From Ilyomonas sp964249755 (GTDB lineage: Bacteria; Bacteroidota; Bacteroidia; Chitinophagales; Chitinophagaceae), in assembly GCA_964249755.1 (NCBI GenBank), contig CAXUDB010000001.1, forward strand, positions 1 to 64,000: a stretch of DNA of 64,000 nucleotides. Reading direction: 5' to 3'. A program made the position numbers and the translations under genes. The notes under the pieces were generated by a model. It made no database searches and was not told the DNA's origin. It saw only the letters and a program-made list of their open reading frames with translations. Shown here piece by piece: positions 26,219 to 33,773 of this stretch. The first letter of the stretch is position 1; every line of letters begins with the position of its first letter.

Positions 26219-26358
26219 AGTGCAAGTGGAAGTTCTCGTCAGGAAAGCGAATCAATCATTCTCAATTACTATTCACTATTCGCCCGACCCACCCTAACAA
26301 AGCCTTAAATTTTGTCTCCGTAAAATAATCCTTCCTGCATAGCGTACTAATTTGCAGT

Positions 26359-27264
26359 ATGCGCAGATTCTGTTTCTTTTTACTCCTTTTCACTTTTGCC
26401 GGTGCTGTTGCCCATGCACAATCATTAACCAAAGCAAATGCAACGGCATTGCGCAACATGGAAGACACCATGAAGCAGTATGCCAATGACATGATCCGGA
26501 AGGAATTCACAGAAGACCGCTTGGTGGCAGACAGCATTTTTACGCGCTCGTTAGTGAGAGCATTACGCATGCCTTTCTCGTTCAATTATCGGTTTGACAG
26601 CATTGTTACGGTATCAAAAATTTATGCACCCGATAGTTCGTTCCGCATCTTTACCTGGCAGTTTGAAAGGGATGAAAGTTACTTCCGCCAGCGTGGCGCC
26701 ATACAGATGAAAACTACCGATGGCAGCCTGAAATTATTCCCGCTGATAGATGCCTCACCGTTCACTGCTAACCCTACCGATTCAGTGCGCAACAACCTGC
26801 AATGGGTCGGCGCCATTTATTACAACATCGTAGAAAAGAAATACAACGGAAAGAACTATTATACGCTGTTTGGCTACGATGACAACGACATCAGCACCAC
26901 GCGCAAATGGATAGATGTGCTCACCTTCGACAAGGAAGGCAAGCCGCAGTTTGGTGGACAGTTCTTTAACTATCCTGAAGACAGTATTAAGCCCGCGCAG
27001 CCTGCTTATCGCTTTTGTTTGGAGTATAAAAAAGATGCGCATCCGAGGTTAAATTATGATCCTGGAATGGACATGATTGTGTTCGATCATCTCATCAGCG
27101 AATCGGGACATCTAAGCCAGAAATATACGCTCATTCCCGATGGTGATTATGAAGGCTTTGCCTGGAAAAACGGCAAGTGGAACTATGTAAATAAGATATT
27201 CGACCAGAAACTGGAAGATGGTCAGGCGCCGGTACCGATGCCTATTAAAAACAATAACGAATAG
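26359..27264 (+). CDS. Conserved secreted protein of unknown function
   Basis: The 301-residue protein has a good signal peptide (RRFCFFLLLFTFAGAVAHAQ). I do not recognise a named family. It is acidic and soluble, rich in aromatic residues and beta-like stretches (FRIFTWQFERDESYFRQRGA, WVGAIYYNIVEKKYNGKNYY, TLFGYDDNDISTTRKWIDVL). Such sequences recur as periplasmic proteins in Chitinophagaceae-type genomes. It sits alone and is closed by a terminator at 27309. A -7-like TAATTTG (one base short) lies a few bases before the ATG. Confidence 0.6.
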   Translation: MRRFCFFLLLFTFAGAVAHAQSLTKANATALRNMEDTMKQYANDMIRKEFTEDRLVADSIFTRSLVRALRMPFSFNYRFDSIVTVSKIYAPDSSFRIFTWQFERDESYFRQRGAIQMKTTDGSLKLFPLIDASPFTANPTDSVRNNLQWVGAIYYNIVEKKYNGKNYYTLFGYDDNDISTTRKWIDVLTFDKEGKPQFGGQFFNYPEDSIKPAQPAYRFCLEYKKDAHPRLNYDPGMDMIVFDHLISESGHLSQKYTLIPDGDYEGFAWKNGKWNYVNKIFDQKLEDGQAPVPMPIKNNNE

Positions 27265-27308
27265 AGGAGCGAATTGCACCAGGCAAATAGTGGAGCAGGC
27301 ATCAAAAT

Positions 27309-27337
27309 AAAAAAGTCATCTATTGATGACTTTTTTT
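27309..27337 (+). terminator. Intrinsic terminator
   Basis: The stem AAAAAAGTCATC / GATGACTTTTTT with loop TATT and a T run lies 45 bp past the secreted protein's stop. Confidence 0.85.
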
Positions 27338-27482
27338 GTAACCTTTCTGGAAATAAAACCTGGCTTTTCTTGTAATGGATACGGCTTTTAAAACGGAACG
27401 AACACGGTTATCGCTGCAAAAATAACACGTACGAAAAAGGATAAGGATTAAGATTCATTAAGCCATCATTAAAAATAATTAA

Positions 27483-28160
27483 TCATCCGGTGTTCAGGTC
27501 GGGCCGCCGTTCTGTCGTACGTTTCATTGCTTGCTCGTAGCGCCAGTCGTCAATTATACTTGGGTTGCCGCTCAATAGCTCATCCGGCACTTTCCAGCCT
27601 CTAAAATCAGCAGGTCTGGTATAAACCGGCGGCGCCAGCATGCCATCCTGGAAAGAATCAAACAGGGCAGAGGTTTCATCATTCAGCACGCCCGGCAACA
27701 ATCTTCCCACCGCATCCACAAGAATAGCCGCCGCCAGTTCGCCACCGCTTAGTACATAATCGCCCACCGATATCTCCAGCGTTACATAATGATTGCGGAT
27801 ACGTTCATCAATCCCTTTATAATGACCGCAGATAATAAGTAAATTCTTTTGCAGTGAAAGGCTGTTTGCCATCCGCTGGTCAAACCGCTTTCCATCAGGC
27901 GTTACATAAATAATTTCATCGTAGCTCGTTGCGCTTCGCAATTCATCTATCGCGTTTGCCAGCGGCTCACACATCATCACCATACCGGCGCCACCGCCGT
28001 ATTGATAGTCATCAACCTGCCCGTATTTATTCACTGCCCATTTGCGCAGATGGTGGGTTTTTACCTGTAGCAAACCCTTGTCCTGCGCACGTTTCATAAT
28101 GCTATGTTCAAAAGGGCTTTCCAGCAGTTCGGGCAGCACGGTAAGGATATCTATTTGCAT
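27483..28160 (-). CDS. trmD: tRNA (guanine-37-N1)-methyltransferase
   Basis: The 225-residue SPOUT methyltransferase modifies G37 next to the anticodon using S-adenosylmethionine. Motifs present are IDILTVLPELLESPFEHSIM at the start, DDYQYGGGAGMVMM, CGHYKGIDERI, and the knot loop EISVGDYVLSGGELAA. The distal domain is recognisable in LPGVLNDETSALFDSF and PADFRGWKVPDELLSGNP. Length is normal. It is not in the usual rpsP-rimM-trmD-rplS operon here; it has its own promoter only 4 nt before the ATG. Confidence 0.97.
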   Translation of the reverse strand: MQIDILTVLPELLESPFEHSIMKRAQDKGLLQVKTHHLRKWAVNKYGQVDDYQYGGGAGMVMMCEPLANAIDELRSATSYDEIIYVTPDGKRFDQRMANSLSLQKNLLIICGHYKGIDERIRNHYVTLEISVGDYVLSGGELAAAILVDAVGRLLPGVLNDETSALFDSFQDGMLAPPVYTRPADFRGWKVPDELLSGNPSIIDDWRYEQAMKRTTERRPDLNTG

Positions 28161-28164
28161 AAGG

Positions 28165-28172
28165 CAAAAATA
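28165..28172 (-). promoter_or_regulatory. -7 promoter element TATTTTTG before trmD
   Basis: This exact TAnnTTTG match on the minus strand is separated from the trmD ATG by only 4 nt (CCTT), which implies a leaderless mRNA. Its 5' edge touches the T tail of the upstream terminator. Confidence 0.65.
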
Positions 28173-28208
28173 TAAAACAAAAGCCCCGCTTATTGAGCGG
28201 GGCTTTTG
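28172..28208 (-). terminator. Intrinsic terminator of the small lipoprotein gene
   Basis: A strong 13-bp stem (CAAAAGCCCCGCT with complement, loop of 5) lies between the lipoprotein stop and trmD. It is followed on the minus strand by TTTTATATTTTTG. Confidence 0.88.
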
Positions 28209-28224
28209 CCTGTTACTATCTTCA

Positions 28225-28536
28225 TTATTTCTGAACGCACTCCTGCGCCATGGCAGATGCCTCGGTGGCAGTGAGCCCGGCTGCTTCTAATGCCTTTGGA
28301 TATTTTTCTTCCACCTTGCCCAACATGCACTCGCAATAGTCCTTTGCCCTGGCGGCATCCATGTTGGCCGACTGCTGCGCCTGCGGAATGCAGGATTTAA
28401 CAAAGGCTTCTTTTTCTGCCTGCCTCCAACTTCCCTTGTCGGTAGTGGTAGTTTTAGTAGTGTCGTTATTACTATTGCTGCCGCAGGCTGCGAGCAGTAC
28501 AAAAGAGGTGGCGATAATCCATAGTTGTTTCTTCAT
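28225..28536 (-). CDS. Small lipoprotein, unknown function
   Basis: The 103-residue protein has a lipobox ending at Cys18 (FVLLAACGS), then a Thr/Asn/Lys-rich linker and a compact helical domain. That domain has conserved-looking cysteines in KSCIPQA, KDYCECMLGKVEEKYP and AQECVQK. Short Bacteroidota lipoproteins or periplasmic proteins with this Cys spacing are common and uncharacterised. Four cysteines suggest disulfides or metal binding. It is monocistronic, closed by its own terminator. Confidence 0.7.
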   Translation of the reverse strand: MKKQLWIIATSFVLLAACGSNSNNDTTKTTTTDKGSWRQAEKEAFVKSCIPQAQQSANMDAARAKDYCECMLGKVEEKYPKALEAAGLTATEASAMAQECVQK

Positions 28537-28672
28537 AATAAAAGTTGGTGTTTTTGTGGAGAATGAAAGTATGTGTTTATGACGAATGAATCCATTTCAT
28601 TATCTTTTATTTTATAGATAGACAAACATCCCAAGAAGACGAAAGATTGAATAAGAGCATAAGTTGTTTTAA

Positions 28673-29059
28673 TTAATCATCCATAAACTCATCCAGCTCA
28701 CGCCGTTCTTTCTTGGTGGGGCGACCAATTTTACTCTGCCGCTTGCCGGTATGGAACGATGAAGTATGAACGGTTTGCTGTTCTTCTTCAGCAGGCGTCA
28801 GGTCTAAATAAAAACTGATGGCTTCGTTGTATTGTACACGATGATCAAGCAAGCCGGTTACTTTAATCACCCATTTTTTGGCTTCGGTTTTCACTTCATA
28901 TTCGTCGCCCACATTCACTGCTTTTGCGGCTTTTAGCGAGGTGCCGTTTTGCTTTACCTTGCCTTTGTCGCAGGCTTCGGCAGCGAGTGTGCGTGTTTTA
29001 AACAAACGGATTGACCACAAGTATTTATCCAGCCTCAGCTTTTCTTTTTTCTCACTCAT
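28673..29059 (-). CDS. RNA-binding S4 domain protein (Hsp15-like)
   Basis: The 128-residue basic protein has an S4 domain at its N-terminus: LRLDKYLWSIRLFKTRTLAAEA, then VKQNGTSLKAAKAVNVGDEY. The C-terminal tail is Lys/Arg-rich, with RQSKIGRPTKKERRELDEF. Hsp15 binds free 50S subunits carrying nascent chains and helps recycle stalled complexes. This is a family-level inference. A -7 element (29065-29072) is 5 nt before the ATG. Confidence 0.88.
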   Translation of the reverse strand: MSEKKEKLRLDKYLWSIRLFKTRTLAAEACDKGKVKQNGTSLKAAKAVNVGDEYEVKTEAKKWVIKVTGLLDHRVQYNEAISFYLDLTPAEEEQQTVHTSSFHTGKRQSKIGRPTKKERRELDEFMDD

Positions 29060-29064
29060 AACAT

Positions 29065-29072
29065 CAAAAATA
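29065..29072 (-). promoter_or_regulatory. -7 promoter element TATTTTTG before the S4 gene
   Basis: This exact TAnnTTTG match on the minus strand, 5 nt before the ATG, implies a leaderless mRNA. Confidence 0.6.
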
Positions 29073-29095
29073 AAAAAGACAATGATGGTATAAAA

Positions 29096-29794
29096 TCATT
29101 GTTCAGTTATATTTCTTCTGAATACATATTTATTTAAAGGGAAAGCAACAATCAGCAAAAAGGTAAAGCAAATACCGAGCTCCAGCATTTCAGGTCGTTT
29201 GCCCGAAGGACAGATTGCCGTTAACAGAAAAACAGCGGCGCCAAATATAATCTGGTAAAGCCGCGGCACCGGCACACCCGCCCAGTCAATAAACTTTTTT
29301 ACCGACGCATTTTTACTGTATAAGATGGGCAACAAAATCAGGTAAATACCAATCAACACCGACAGCAATTGCGAGAAGATCAGTTTGTTCACTTTCTCGC
29401 CATCACTCAATACCAGGTTGTGCAGATTCATTTCATCCTGTGCGTTGTGCTCTTTAAAATATTCGGGTGTTTGTATGCCAAAGATGCGCTGCCCCCAACT
29501 GATTTCTTCGCCGCCGGCAAAGAAGGCAAACAGCGCGATGAACAGCACCGAAAGAAAGAACAGCCAGCTTCGGTGGCGGACTAATTTCACTAAATAGCCA
29601 ATGGCAACCACGGTAGCAATCAGCAGCGGAATAGTGGTAAGCCATTCGATAAAGCCATCCTCTTCGGCGTATGATTGTTCGTACCAATGTACATTGATGA
29701 ACGCACCTACATCGCCAATAATAATAAGCAGGATAACGAAGGCAATAACCAGTTTTTCGGTAAGGGTAAGTTTCGTTTTGTAAAGACTATTCAT
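29096..29794 (-). CDS. Conserved integral membrane protein, unknown function
   Basis: I use the ATG at 29794 (232 aa), since a -7 element covers the longer frame's N-terminus. About six hydrophobic helices are seen (VIAFVILLIIIGDVGAFI, WLTTIPLLIATVVAIGYLVK, WLFFLSVLFIALFAFFAGGE and others). A polar, possibly catalytic or binding, segment GGEEISWGQRIFGI follows the third helix, and NLHNL lies later in the same loop. I cannot name the family. The Glu/Trp/Gln/Arg cluster next to a membrane helix suggests more than a plain scaffold. Confidence 0.65.
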   Translation of the reverse strand: MNSLYKTKLTLTEKLVIAFVILLIIIGDVGAFINVHWYEQSYAEEDGFIEWLTTIPLLIATVVAIGYLVKLVRHRSWLFFLSVLFIALFAFFAGGEEISWGQRIFGIQTPEYFKEHNAQDEMNLHNLVLSDGEKVNKLIFSQLLSVLIGIYLILLPILYSKNASVKKFIDWAGVPVPRLYQIIFGAAVFLLTAICPSGKRPEMLELGICFTFLLIVAFPLNKYVFRRNITEQ

Positions 29795-29802
29795 AATGCC
29801 GG

Positions 29803-29810
29803 CAAAGCTA
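29803..29810 (-). promoter_or_regulatory. -7 promoter element TAGCTTTG
   Basis: This exact TAnnTTTG match on the minus strand lies 8 nt before the membrane-protein ATG at 29794 and decides that start over 29857. Confidence 0.6.
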
Positions 29811-29857
29811 TATATCCACGGCCTGGCAGTAAAAAATATTGTTGTTAAGTAAGGCAA

Positions 29858-30248
29858 TGTAGAGTTAGTTGAAGATAAATGTGCAGATTAGAAAAGGACG
29901 ATTAAATATCTATGGAAAGGTTATGTCTTACTCAAACTTTTTCTGCCTAATCTGTTTTTCATGAAAGAAAGCTCCCTTTTAAAAACTTGTTTCCTTTTCA
30001 CAAAACTTATTCTCTTTTTCTTGCCAGTTGTTGCGGAAAAATCAGAAAAGAAATCCTGCCTTGTCTTCAGGTTGCACAACTTGTTTCCGAGTTATCTTTA
30101 ATAAGTCTGTAACGTAAAAAGTGGGCAACCGGACACTTATAAAACAGCATTCTCCATTTATACAAAAAATATTTCCTATAGCCACATAAAGTATTTTGCA
30201 TCTCCACGCGTCTTCCACATCAAATTGGCAACCTCCGCACACATACCA
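29858..30248. other. Divergent intergenic region without visible gene
   Basis: About 390 bases, AT-rich and without a convincing ORF. A TATTTTGC element near 30191 could be the promoter of the sigma-factor gene that starts at 30249. No repeats are seen. Confidence 0.4.
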
Positions 30249-30800
30249 ATGCCGGCAAAAAAGGGTGAATATATTGCAGCCACCATTAAGGAATATGGCA
30301 AGCGCCTGTTTGGCTTTATCCGTGGCCGGGTAAATACCGATGAAGATGCGGAAGACATTTTGCAGGATGTATGGTACCAGCTTAGCAATGCCGTGAATGT
30401 GGAAGAGATAGAGCAGATGAGTGGCTGGTTGCACCGCGTGGCGCGCAACAAAATCACCGACAGCTATCGCAAGAAAAAGCCGGAATTGCTGGATGATTAT
30501 GCCTACGAAAATGAGGATGGCGAACTCGGTTTCAAAGACATTCTGTTAGCCGATACCACCGACCCCGAAACACAATACATCCGCGATTTGTTTTGGGAAG
30601 AATTGTTTGCCGCACTGGATGAACTGCCGCTTAGCCAGCGAGATGTATTTGTGCAGAATGAGCTGGAAGATAAAACGCTGCAGGAAATTGCCAATGCGTC
30701 GAACGAGAATATAAAAACCATTATTTCGCGGAAAGGCTATGCCGTGAAGCATTTGCGTAAACGGCTGCAGACTTTATACGATGAACTGATAAACTATTAA
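30249..30800 (+). CDS. ECF-type RNA polymerase sigma factor
   Basis: The ATG at 30249 gives 183 aa (the TTG at 30225 adds eight residues). Region 2 is visible as YGKRLFGFIRGRVNTDEDAE plus DILQDVWYQL and WLHRVARNKITDSYRKKKPE; region 4 as LPLSQRDVFVQNELEDKTLQ with a helix-turn-helix after it. It would direct RNA polymerase to a stress regulon. No classical anti-sigma factor follows; the next gene, 9 bp away, encodes a small membrane protein that could play that part. Hsp20 and two more small envelope proteins lie in the next 2 kb. Confidence 0.9.
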   Translation: MPAKKGEYIAATIKEYGKRLFGFIRGRVNTDEDAEDILQDVWYQLSNAVNVEEIEQMSGWLHRVARNKITDSYRKKKPELLDDYAYENEDGELGFKDILLADTTDPETQYIRDLFWEELFAALDELPLSQRDVFVQNELEDKTLQEIANASNENIKTIISRKGYAVKHLRKRLQTLYDELINY

Positions 30801-30809
30801 GATAAACTT

Positions 30810-31181
30810 ATGTATGATAAACGATTTAAAAGAAGAAAACTGAGATTCCTGTTTCCGCTTCTCTTTCCGCTGATGTGGGCGTTGCTGGCTGCTATTGTAA
30901 TGTGGCTGTGGAATGCTATTCTGCCTTCTTTACTCCATACCAATACCATTACCTTCTTGCAATCGGCTGGTCTGTTGCTGCTAAGTCGCATCCTGTTTGG
31001 CGGCTTTCATTTTCGCAAACCCGGCGACCGATCCAAGTGGGGAAACCATTGGGGAAATATGCGTGAGAAATGGATGAATATGAGCGAAGAAGAAAGAAGC
31101 AAATTTAAAGATGGGCTGCGCAATCGCTGCCGCCCGCCACAAAAGCGGGATAGCAATGCGGAAACTGACAAAGAGCAATAA
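30810..31181 (+). CDS. Small membrane protein coupled to the sigma factor
   Basis: The 123-residue protein starts 9 bp after the sigma-factor stop. It has a basic N-terminus, two hydrophobic helices (FLFPLLFPLMWALLAAIVMW and FLQSAGLLLLSRILFGGF) and a charged C-terminal tail. The tail holds NMSEEERSKFKDGLRNRC. A similar word, NMSDEEYNDFKQNFYNGC, occurs in the protein at 31884, so the two share a soluble motif after their helices. It may act as a membrane-bound regulator of the sigma factor, by position only. I do not recognise a named family. Confidence 0.65.
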   Translation: MYDKRFKRRKLRFLFPLLFPLMWALLAAIVMWLWNAILPSLLHTNTITFLQSAGLLLLSRILFGGFHFRKPGDRSKWGNHWGNMREKWMNMSEEERSKFKDGLRNRCRPPQKRDSNAETDKEQ

Positions 31182-31275
31182 CCCGCGCCATCATCAAAAC
31201 AATGAATGCAGTTAGGGATAAAGAAATAACCACCGTGTGACAGCTCTTTTTAAGACTGTAAACGGGTGAATTTCA

Positions 31276-31698
31276 CTATGGCAATTCTCTTTCTGAAGGC
31301 ATACTATTAAACCATTCGGTGCATTCTTTATTGTAAAGCAACACAAGTGCATAAATAACAAGCGCCGCCTGAATAAACAAAAGTGCCGCTACCAGCATGC
31401 TGGCTCTTATTTGTTCGCTCATCACTACCGGATAAGCAATCATTGCCAGAATATACAACACAAGTATAGCAGTTCTTGCCCATTTCCTGTCGCTGCTCAT
31501 CTGCTTTACCAACACAATAATTACAATATAAAAAACAGCAGTAGCCAGGATTGCCTGTGTGCCGCCTACACCGGCAATGCCTACCGATAATGCACGAATC
31601 ACCAGGGCCAGAACACCCACAAGGATACTTGCATAAATGGTTTGCCGGGCCGATAAAAAGCTTTTGGGTTTGTGAAACAAAGGACCTTCTGGAATCAT
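31276..31698 (-). CDS. Small integral membrane protein, unknown function
   Basis: The 140-residue protein has four predicted helices (ASILVGVLALVIRALSVGIA, AILATAVFYIVIIVLVKQM, TAILVLYILAMIAYPVVMSE, SMLVAALLFIQAALVIYALV). Short cytoplasmic ends carry little else. I see no catalytic motif. It is on the opposite strand from the surrounding sigma/Hsp20 cluster and is probably independent of it. Confidence 0.6.
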   Translation of the reverse strand: MIPEGPLFHKPKSFLSARQTIYASILVGVLALVIRALSVGIAGVGGTQAILATAVFYIVIIVLVKQMSSDRKWARTAILVLYILAMIAYPVVMSEQIRASMLVAALLFIQAALVIYALVLLYNKECTEWFNSMPSERELP

Positions 31699-31883
31699 GT
31701 GTAGTACTTTAGTTACTAACTAAGCAAGCGGGATGCCTGACTATGAACCGGGTGTATGATTTCAACCGGACAGGTTTTAAAGATGCTATGCAGATAAACA
31801 AGTAAAGCTTCCCTTATGCCTTAACAGCCTATAAAGTAAAATCAATATCTCTTCGTCTTCCTTTTTATAAAACAATTTATACC

Positions 31884-32183
31884 ATGAAAATTTTCAGGGC
31901 AATCATTATAGGAGCACTCACCGGAGCAGCATTATTCTTTCTGCCATTCTTTATCCTGCGCGGTTTTTTGTTTATCCTCTTCATTGGTCTCATCATCCGT
32001 TTTGCAGTAGGAAGAAGGTTTCGCCGCGGTGATTTCGGCGGCAGTGGTTTCAACCCCAGGTTTGCCGACACCATTCGTAACATGAGCGATGAAGAATACA
32101 ACGACTTCAAACAAAATTTTTATAACGGCTGCGGCAGAGGATTCAGGAACAACAATCAAAGCACCATCGTAACGGTAGATTAA
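31884..32183 (+). CDS. Small membrane protein with NMSxEE motif
   Basis: The 99-residue protein has N-terminal hydrophobic helices (AIIIGALTGAALFFLPFFIL and GFLFILFIGLIIRFAVG), then a basic GRRFRRGDFGGSGF linker and the word NMSDEEYNDFKQNFYNGCG. The last matches the tail of the protein at 30810 (NMS.EE...FK...N.C). It is the first gene of a likely three-gene unit with the next small protein (25 bp gap) and hsp20 (38 bp gap). The function is unknown; co-location with Hsp20 suggests envelope stress. Confidence 0.65.
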   Translation: MKIFRAIIIGALTGAALFFLPFFILRGFLFILFIGLIIRFAVGRRFRRGDFGGSGFNPRFADTIRNMSDEEYNDFKQNFYNGCGRGFRNNNQSTIVTVD

Positions 32184-32208
32184 ATCATCATCTTTAAAAC
32201 AACACAGT

Positions 32209-32454
32209 ATGAAAAGAAGAAGAGGTTATTTTTTCGTCGCTTTTCTGTCAGCCGCCATTACATTTGGTTGTCTCACAGCATTTGTAAACCCAGGATATAG
32301 CGGTATGAGGTATGGTTACAGACCTCATTGGGGATGGCATCATGGCTATTACGACCGGTACTACAATCATTATCCTAATGATCTGCCGCCATATGCGCTG
32401 CCAGATAGTGCTTATCGCAACGATCATCGGCCGGATGATTATCCGCATCAGTAG
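32209..32454 (+). CDS. Small Tyr/His-rich exported or membrane-anchored protein
   Basis: The 81-residue protein has one N-terminal hydrophobic segment (GYFFVAFLSAAITFGCLTAF), signal-like, with a Cys inside. The rest is extremely rich in Tyr, His, Pro and Asp (GMRYGYRPHWGWHHGYYDRY, then DDYPHQ at the end). The composition suggests an unstructured periplasmic or surface polypeptide that may bind metal. It lies between the NMS-motif protein and hsp20. No family recognised. Confidence 0.6.
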   Translation: MKRRRGYFFVAFLSAAITFGCLTAFVNPGYSGMRYGYRPHWGWHHGYYDRYYNHYPNDLPPYALPDSAYRNDHRPDDYPHQ

Positions 32455-32492
32455 TAAATAACAATTTAGTCATCAATAAAAACAACAAGTAT

Positions 32493-32933
32493 ATGTACGG
32501 AAAATGGAACATGGCAGGCGGTCATCCTGCCTTTGCAAAAGAGAGTCATCCTTTCGGTCGCTTCGGCAAACGCGGCTTTGGTGCGGGCTTCGGTTTTCGC
32601 CGGCCCAAATACAATGTGCCCGTGAATATTGCCGAAGGAGAAAACACGTTTGAAGTGTACGTGTATGCACTCGGCTTCGACAAAGAGAACATTAAAGTCT
32701 CCATCACCGATGGCTGGCTGCACATTAGCGGCACACGCACGGTAGATGAAAACAACCTGCCCAACTTTGTGAGCCAGGAATACCCGATTAAGTCTTTTGA
32801 ACGCATAGTTCAATTGAACGAACAGGTAGATACAACCGGCATCAATGCAAAGCAGGAGAATGGTGTATTGATTATCACTTTACCCAAAACTGCCGAAGCA
32901 AAAAAGCCGGCGCAGGAAGTGAAGATTGATTAG
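32493..32933 (+). CDS. Hsp20 / alpha-crystallin small heat-shock protein
   Basis: The 146-residue protein contains the alpha-crystallin domain at ~45-135: YNVPVNIAEGENTFEVYVYA, LGFDKENIKVSITDGWLHIS, and the C-terminal strand EDN-like QENGVLIITLPK ending in VKID. The N-terminal arm is Gly/Phe/Arg-rich (FGKRGFGAGFGFRRPK). Small heat-shock proteins hold unfolding proteins in the cytosol until other chaperones refold them. It is the last gene before a very strong hairpin at 32953. Confidence 0.92.
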   Translation: MYGKWNMAGGHPAFAKESHPFGRFGKRGFGAGFGFRRPKYNVPVNIAEGENTFEVYVYALGFDKENIKVSITDGWLHISGTRTVDENNLPNFVSQEYPIKSFERIVQLNEQVDTTGINAKQENGVLIITLPKTAEAKKPAQEVKID

Positions 32934-32952
32934 GGTTTCTAAACGGTAGATT

Positions 32953-32998
32953 AATACCAAAAGCCCACAAAGAAAGATCTTTGTGGGCTTTTGGTATT
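32953..32998. terminator. Strong bidirectional hairpin terminator after hsp20
   Basis: A perfect 21-bp stem (32953-32973 with 32978-32998, loop AAGA) is seen. It contains AAAAGCCC...GGGCTTTT, works on either strand, and ends the hsp20 transcript. It shares its last six bases with a second hairpin (32993-33038). Confidence 0.85.
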
Positions 32999-33038
32999 GG
33001 TCATCGCGGAACACTCGTGCTCCGCAATGACCAATACC
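32993..33038. repeat. REP-like palindrome overlapping the hsp20 terminator
   Basis: The outer stem GGTATTGGTCAT / ATGACCAATACC (12 bp) and the inner stem GCGGA / TCCGC flank ACACTCGTGC. The GTCATtGCGGAgC type of word belongs to common bacterial intergenic palindromes. It cannot fold together with the preceding 21-bp stem because both need bases 32993-32998. Confidence 0.75.
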
Positions 33039-33044
33039 ATTTCC

Positions 33045-33052
33045 TATTTTCG
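33045..33052 (+). promoter_or_regulatory. -7 promoter element TATTTTCG before tadA
   Basis: A TAnnTTTG variant lies just 4 nt (CACC) before the ATG at 33057, which implies a leaderless transcript. The same TATTTTCGCACC word precedes the redoxin-like gene. Confidence 0.6.
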
Positions 33053-33056
33053 CACC

Positions 33057-33506
33057 ATGTCGCCACACTCACACGAATACTTTATGTATCATGCTCTTCG
33101 CGAGGCGCAGAACGCTTACGATGCGGAAGAAGTTCCGGTAGGTGCGGTGGTTGTCATCAACCAAAAAATCATCGCGCGGGCTTATAACCAAACCGAGTTA
33201 TTAAAAGACCCAACTGCTCACGCAGAAATGCTGGCGGTAACGGCAGCCTGCCATTTCCTAGGCGCAAAGTATCTGCCCGATGCTGCATTATATGTTACCG
33301 TTGAACCTTGCCTCATGTGTTGCGGCGCGTTGTACTGGAGCAAGATCGGAACAGTGGTATACGGCGCAAAAGACGACAAAAACGGTTACGGGCACATTAC
33401 AAAAGACACTTTCCCTTTTCACCCGAAAACAAAACTGATCACCGGAATTTTAAGCGAAGAGTGTGCGGAATTAATGAAAGATTTTTTCAGGCGGCGGCGG
33501 AAGTAG
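33057..33506 (+). CDS. tadA: tRNA-specific adenosine deaminase
   Basis: I take the ATG at 33057 (149 aa); the longer frame to 32991 runs through a palindrome. The zinc-deaminase motifs are intact: TAHAEMLA (HAE) near residue 55 and PCLMCCGAL (PCxxC) near 87. TadA converts A34 to inosine in tRNA-Arg(ACG). The C-terminal words VVYGAKDDKNG and SEECAELMKDFF(R) are typical of TadA. Nucleoside deaminase of the guanine type is the alternative, less likely. Confidence 0.9.
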   Translation: MSPHSHEYFMYHALREAQNAYDAEEVPVGAVVVINQKIIARAYNQTELLKDPTAHAEMLAVTAACHFLGAKYLPDAALYVTVEPCLMCCGALYWSKIGTVVYGAKDDKNGYGHITKDTFPFHPKTKLITGILSEECAELMKDFFRRRRK

Positions 33507-33632
33507 CTGATAGCCATCAGCGGTCAGCTATCAGCGTTTACTAATAACTGTAACAGAATCATTGCCTGAAAATAACTTCAGGCTTCAGTGTCTGTTGGCT
33601 GATAGCTGATGGCTGACAACTGATGGCTTCCA
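33505..33632. repeat. Long imperfect palindrome between tadA and mreB
   Basis: Left arm GCTGATAGCCATCAGC...TCAGCTATCAGC (33505-33535) pairs with the right arm around 33596-33632, built of the same GCTGATGGCTGA words. Inside lies a second hairpin GCCTGAA / TTCAGGC (33564-33583). AGCTGATAGC-type words are known as intergenic repeats in many genomes. It may act as a terminator or be a palindromic element. Confidence 0.7.
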
Positions 33633-33773
33633 CAACAAACTGTTATTATTGCTGTTAATTAAACCGTACAGCGAATTTGCTTTTGCACACTTTGCTAATT
33701 CGGTTTATTTCGTCCAAATTTGCAACGCTATCTAACAACAACGATTTACAAATTTCTTATCCCAATACTATAA

